64,000 nucleotides of DNA from positions 310,001-374,000 of the forward strand of contig NZ_JAHLQI010000001.1 of NCBI RefSeq assembly GCF_018918345.1, written 5' to 3'. Of this stretch, positions 61,121 to 64,000 are shown piece after piece. Numbering within the stretch: position 1 is the stretch's first letter; every line of letters starts with the position of its first letter. The notes below the pieces were generated by a model, which worked only from the letters and a program-made list of their open reading frames with translations, searched no databases and was not told where the DNA came from. Made by a program: the position numbers and the translations under genes. The stretch comes from Butyricicoccus intestinisimiae (GTDB lineage: Bacteria; Bacillota; Clostridia; Oscillospirales; Butyricicoccaceae).

Positions 61121-63534
61121 TACTTCTTCGTCATAAAATTCATTGCCGATTTTGCCATCAACCGCTTGGTTCCAACCTTATCAAACGTGATTTCCAGCAA
61201 AATATCGCCGCCCATCGGCTTACACGAGGTAATCATGCCGTGACCAAATGCCTTGTGATCGACTTGATCGCCCGGTTTTAATGCCGGTGCAGCGACTGTT
61301 TGGGCTGTTTTTTTCTTGGCAATCACAGGCTGCTTTTTATGTGCTCCGGAAATGTCATAGGCTCGGCTGGATTGATATTTCGGGTTTGGCTGTAAATCCA
61401 GTTTCTCCTGCATTTCCTGCCGTGTCTCCGAAATATTCGAGTCAACGAACTGTTTTGGAATTTCTTTCAAAAATTGAGACGGTTTGGAATATTGCGTTCT
61501 GCCGTACATCATACGACGTTCTGCACAAGTCAGATAGAGCTGCTGCTTTGCACGCGTCACAGCAACATAGCACAACCGCCGTTCTTCCTCCAAATCTTCT
61601 TCTTTTTCCATCGCACGGAAGCCTGGGAAAATGCCTTCTTCCATACCGACAAGAAATACCTGAGGAAATTCCAATCCCTTCGCCGAATGCATCGTCATCA
61701 TAACAACAGCGTCAGAGCTTTCATCCATGCGGTCAATATCGGTGAACAGCGAGACTTCTTCCAAAAATCCTTCCAGTGTCGGCTGTTCCTGCCGAGACAT
61801 AAAATCGGCAATGTTGGATTTTAACTCCATGGTGTTTTCAATTCTGCCCTGTGCTTCCTGCGTCTCTTTTGCTTTCAGCGCTTCCAAATAACCGGTTTGA
61901 ACCATGACCTGTTCATAGAATTCATCCAGCGGCATATGCTCTTTCATTTTTTGCAGATTGGTGATGAGTTCCGCGAACTTTGTCAGCGCATTTGTTGCGC
62001 GTCCAAGTTCCGGATGCTCTGCTGCATGAGAAACAATGTCAAACATCGTCGTGTTGTTCAGTTCCGCCAGCATCGCAGCTGTTTCAACGGTTTTGTTGCC
62101 AATTTTGCGTGCCGGTACATTGATGATGCGGCGCAGGCGCAAATTATCTGTCGGATTGGCAATGACCCACAGATACGCCAGCATGTCTTTTACTTCTGCG
62201 CGGTCAAAGAATCGCAGACCGCTGACAATGCGATATGGCACACCGTTTCTCTTAAATGCGCTCTCAATGCTGTTGGACAGCACATGATTGCGATATAAAA
62301 TCGCATAATCACTGAAGTGTTTTCCGTCAGCGACGCCTTCGGTAATCATACGAGCGACATATTCCGCTTCGCCTTCCTGCGTATCCGAACGGTGGAATCG
62401 AATTTTTGCTCCGTCACCGTTGTCTGTCCAAAGCTCTTTGCCTTTGCGGCGCGCGTTGTTGCGAATCAGCTCATTTGCCGCACTCAAGATATTTTGCGTA
62501 GAGCGATAATTCTGTTCCAATCGAATGGTCGTTGCGTTTTTGTATTGTCCCTCAAATTCCAAAATATTTGTGATGGTTGCGCCGCGGAACTTGTAAATGC
62601 TCTGATCGTCATCACCGACAACACAGATGTTTTCATATCCGCCTGCCAGCAGGCTGGTCAGTACATACTGTGCATGGTTGGTATCCTGATACTCATCCGC
62701 CATAACATAATGGAACTGTCTTTGATAGCGCTCCAAAATGTCCGGATTGCCCTGCAGCAGCTGCACAGTTTTCATAATAATATCATCAAAGTCCATGGCA
62801 TTGGATTCTTTGAGCTGCTTTGCATATTGTTTGTAAATTTCTGCTACAGTAGACTTGTAATAATCCTCTGTATTTTCTATGGCGTATATGCGCGGTGTCT
62901 GTAAATTATCTTTTGCTCTGCCGATTGCGCTGGCGACACCGCGTACATCAAATACTTTGTCGTCCAGCTTGTTATTTTTAATAATCGCCGTCAAAACCCG
63001 TTTTTGGTCATCGGTATCGTAAATTGTAAATGAGCGGTCATAACCAATGGCGTCACATTCTCGGCGCAAAATGCGCACACACATAGAGTGAAACGTACTT
63101 GCCCAAATATCTTTGGCAAATTCTTCTCCTAGTGCGCGCTGCAGGCGGCTTTGAATTTCCTTTGCGGCTTTATTGGTAAATGTAATCGCCAGAATTTGCC
63201 ATGGGCGGGCGGGATTGACGCGGCACAAGGTCTCTGCGCGCATACGATGTTCTTCCGTCGGATTGCGCAGGTATTCTCTCAAGAACAGCAAATCATCTTC
63301 TGTGGCGTCCTCCGGCGCATATGCATAGGAGTATCCTTCGCCAAATCGCAAAATATTGATGATGCGATTGATTAAAACCGTTGTCTTGCCGCTTCCGGCA
63401 CCTGCCAGCACGAGCAGCGGGCCTTCGGTGTGAAAGACAGCCTCGCGCTGTTTTTCATTTAAATGCTGAAATTCTCGTTCGATAATTGCCGCACGCATTG
63501 CAGCGTATTGTATGTCAAATCTTGATTGCTCCAT
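61120..63534 (-). CDS. pcrA: ATP-dependent DNA helicase PcrA/UvrD
   Basis: The protein has 804 residues, slightly longer than most PcrA proteins. Walker A is LAGAGSGKTT (43-52). Other superfamily 1A motifs are ILAITFTNKAAKEIQ, VMADEYQDTNHAQY, VVGDDDQSIYKFRGA, LEQNYRS, VVMMTMHSAKGLEFPQVFLVG and LCYVAVTRAKQQLY. The C-terminal ~75 residues (GDQVDHKAFGHGMITS) form the Tudor-like RNA polymerase-interaction domain. It unwinds DNA in repair, replication restart and plasmid replication. AGGAGAC lies upstream of the ATG. Confidence 0.96.
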   Translation of the reverse strand: MEQSRFDIQYAAMRAAIIEREFQHLNEKQREAVFHTEGPLLVLAGAGSGKTTVLINRIINILRFGEGYSYAYAPEDATEDDLLFLREYLRNPTEEHRMRAETLCRVNPARPWQILAITFTNKAAKEIQSRLQRALGEEFAKDIWASTFHSMCVRILRRECDAIGYDRSFTIYDTDDQKRVLTAIIKNNKLDDKVFDVRGVASAIGRAKDNLQTPRIYAIENTEDYYKSTVAEIYKQYAKQLKESNAMDFDDIIMKTVQLLQGNPDILERYQRQFHYVMADEYQDTNHAQYVLTSLLAGGYENICVVGDDDQSIYKFRGATITNILEFEGQYKNATTIRLEQNYRSTQNILSAANELIRNNARRKGKELWTDNGDGAKIRFHRSDTQEGEAEYVARMITEGVADGKHFSDYAILYRNHVLSNSIESAFKRNGVPYRIVSGLRFFDRAEVKDMLAYLWVIANPTDNLRLRRIINVPARKIGNKTVETAAMLAELNNTTMFDIVSHAAEHPELGRATNALTKFAELITNLQKMKEHMPLDEFYEQVMVQTGYLEALKAKETQEAQGRIENTMELKSNIADFMSRQEQPTLEGFLEEVSLFTDIDRMDESSDAVVMMTMHSAKGLEFPQVFLVGMEEGIFPGFRAMEKEEDLEEERRLCYVAVTRAKQQLYLTCAERRMMYGRTQYSKPSQFLKEIPKQFVDSNISETRQEMQEKLDLQPNPKYQSSRAYDISGAHKKQPVIAKKKTAQTVAAPALKPGDQVDHKAFGHGMITSCKPMGGDILLEITFDKVGTKRLMAKSAMNFMTKK

Positions 63535-63618
63535 GAGCGTCTCCTTTATTTCCGTGCTTTCCTAACAAATCTAATTTATTGTATCATTGCAGGTATAAAA
63601 TATCAAGTCGATGAACAA

Positions 63619-63652
63619 CAGGGTGGCATCGGTATCATCCCGCGCCACCCTG
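63619..63652 (-). terminator. Hairpin after rnmV
   Basis: CAGGGTGGC and GCCACCCTG pair perfectly over 9 bp with a 16-nt loop, 12 bp beyond the rnmV stop on the minus strand. The T tract after it is weak. Confidence 0.65.
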
Positions 63653-63664
63653 CAATCGCTTGTC

Positions 63665-64000
63665 TTATAATTGCTCGATTTTTTGTTTTACCGTGTCGTA
63701 ATCCGCCACGGCATTGATAAATTCCAGCAAAGCATTGGCCGTCATATGGGAAGGCAAATCCAGCGCTTGAAGCAATTGTTTGCGCTTTTCCTGACTGCCC
63801 GGCATACCGGTTAATCCCCACTCGTAAAAGTCTGCTTTGGTAATTTGCGGACGGTTGGGTCTGCTGTCCAGACAATCAACACCGGCTTTTTGGAGTGCCT
63901 GTATAATTACTTGGTTTGGTACACCCTCTACGCCCAGCGTTCCTTCTTTCGAGCCTTTTGTCTTGCGTTTTTCTTTTCCGGCAATCTGCGGAATATAGGC
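63665..64000 (-). CDS. rnmV: Ribonuclease M5, C-terminal part
   Basis: The last 111 codons are visible, running off the right edge. The sequence has the end of the Toprim domain (KTKGSKEGTLGVEGVPNQVI) and the C-terminal DUF4093 region (RPNRPQITKADFYEWGLTGMPGSQ, LGLP-like LDLPSHMTANALLEFINAV). RNase M5 matures 5S rRNA in Firmicutes. The N-terminal catalytic part is outside the window. It is followed by pcrA in the same direction, about 130 bp away. Confidence 0.85.
   Translation of the reverse strand, partial: AYIPQIAGKEKRKTKGSKEGTLGVEGVPNQVIIQALQKAGVDCLDSRPNRPQITKADFYEWGLTGMPGSQEKRKQLLQALDLPSHMTANALLEFINAVADYDTVKQKIEQL

Overview
The window looks like a mid-GC Clostridia chromosome. Gene content and protein style suggest a gut Oscillospirales member (Ruminococcaceae or Butyricicoccaceae-like). 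The grounds are a carboxyspermidine-type polyamine operon, SLH/BIG2 surface protein, sortase-dependent pili, CD1871A-type CXXC peptide, RNase M5 and typical AGGAGG ribosome sites. This placement is inference; there is no rRNA or other marker gene to fix it. I saw no tRNA, rRNA, CRISPR array, complete insertion sequence or prophage.

Layout. 0-4.8 kb: polyamine operon (arginine decarboxylase tail, speE, speB, carboxy(nor)spermidine dehydrogenase, nspC), which takes arginine to spermidine. 4.8-10.6 kb: a two-domain hypothetical protein, then a TetR-controlled five-gene module bracketed by 39-bp direct repeats, then an uncharacterised four-gene operon with a cytosolic HExxH protein between membrane proteins. 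10.6-13.3 kb: a membrane protein and CstA, both leftward. 13.3-23 kb: a pilus locus with an elaborate leader, a ~1,990-residue LPSAG adhesin, an LPSTG shaft pilin, a class C sortase and the stump of another pilin. 23-30.4 kb: eroded small genes, an SLH surface protein, and an operon of zinc-ribbon membrane protein, membrane-tethered sigma factor and lipoprotein. 30.4-34.7 kb: a two-component system divergent from a thiol/iron-sulfur redox cluster.

34.8-47 kb: MoxR/VWA pair, truncated CbiO, VanZ with five 11-bp operator-like repeats, a second two-component system with an ABC exporter whose permease is frameshifted, and a DUF4143 ATPase. 47-52 kb: an ATP-grasp/PHP/polysaccharide-deacetylase operon and a GPH sugar symporter. 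52-56 kb: a decayed area with short gene remnants plus an HxlR regulator, flavin reductase, metallo-hydrolase and TetR regulator. 56.2-61 kb: a lactococcin-972-like bacteriocin with its DUF1430 permease and ATPase, next to a sigma/anti-sigma pair. 61.1-64 kb: PcrA helicase and the C-terminal part of RNase M5.

The best candidates for undescribed biology are the membrane-tethered sigma factor operon (26.4-30.4 kb), the HExxH operon (8.0-10.6 kb), the ATP-grasp/PHP/deacetylase operon (47.2-50.3 kb), and two genes (pilus adhesin, ABC exporter) with an intrinsic terminator directly in front of the ribosome-binding site, which implies conditional read-through.
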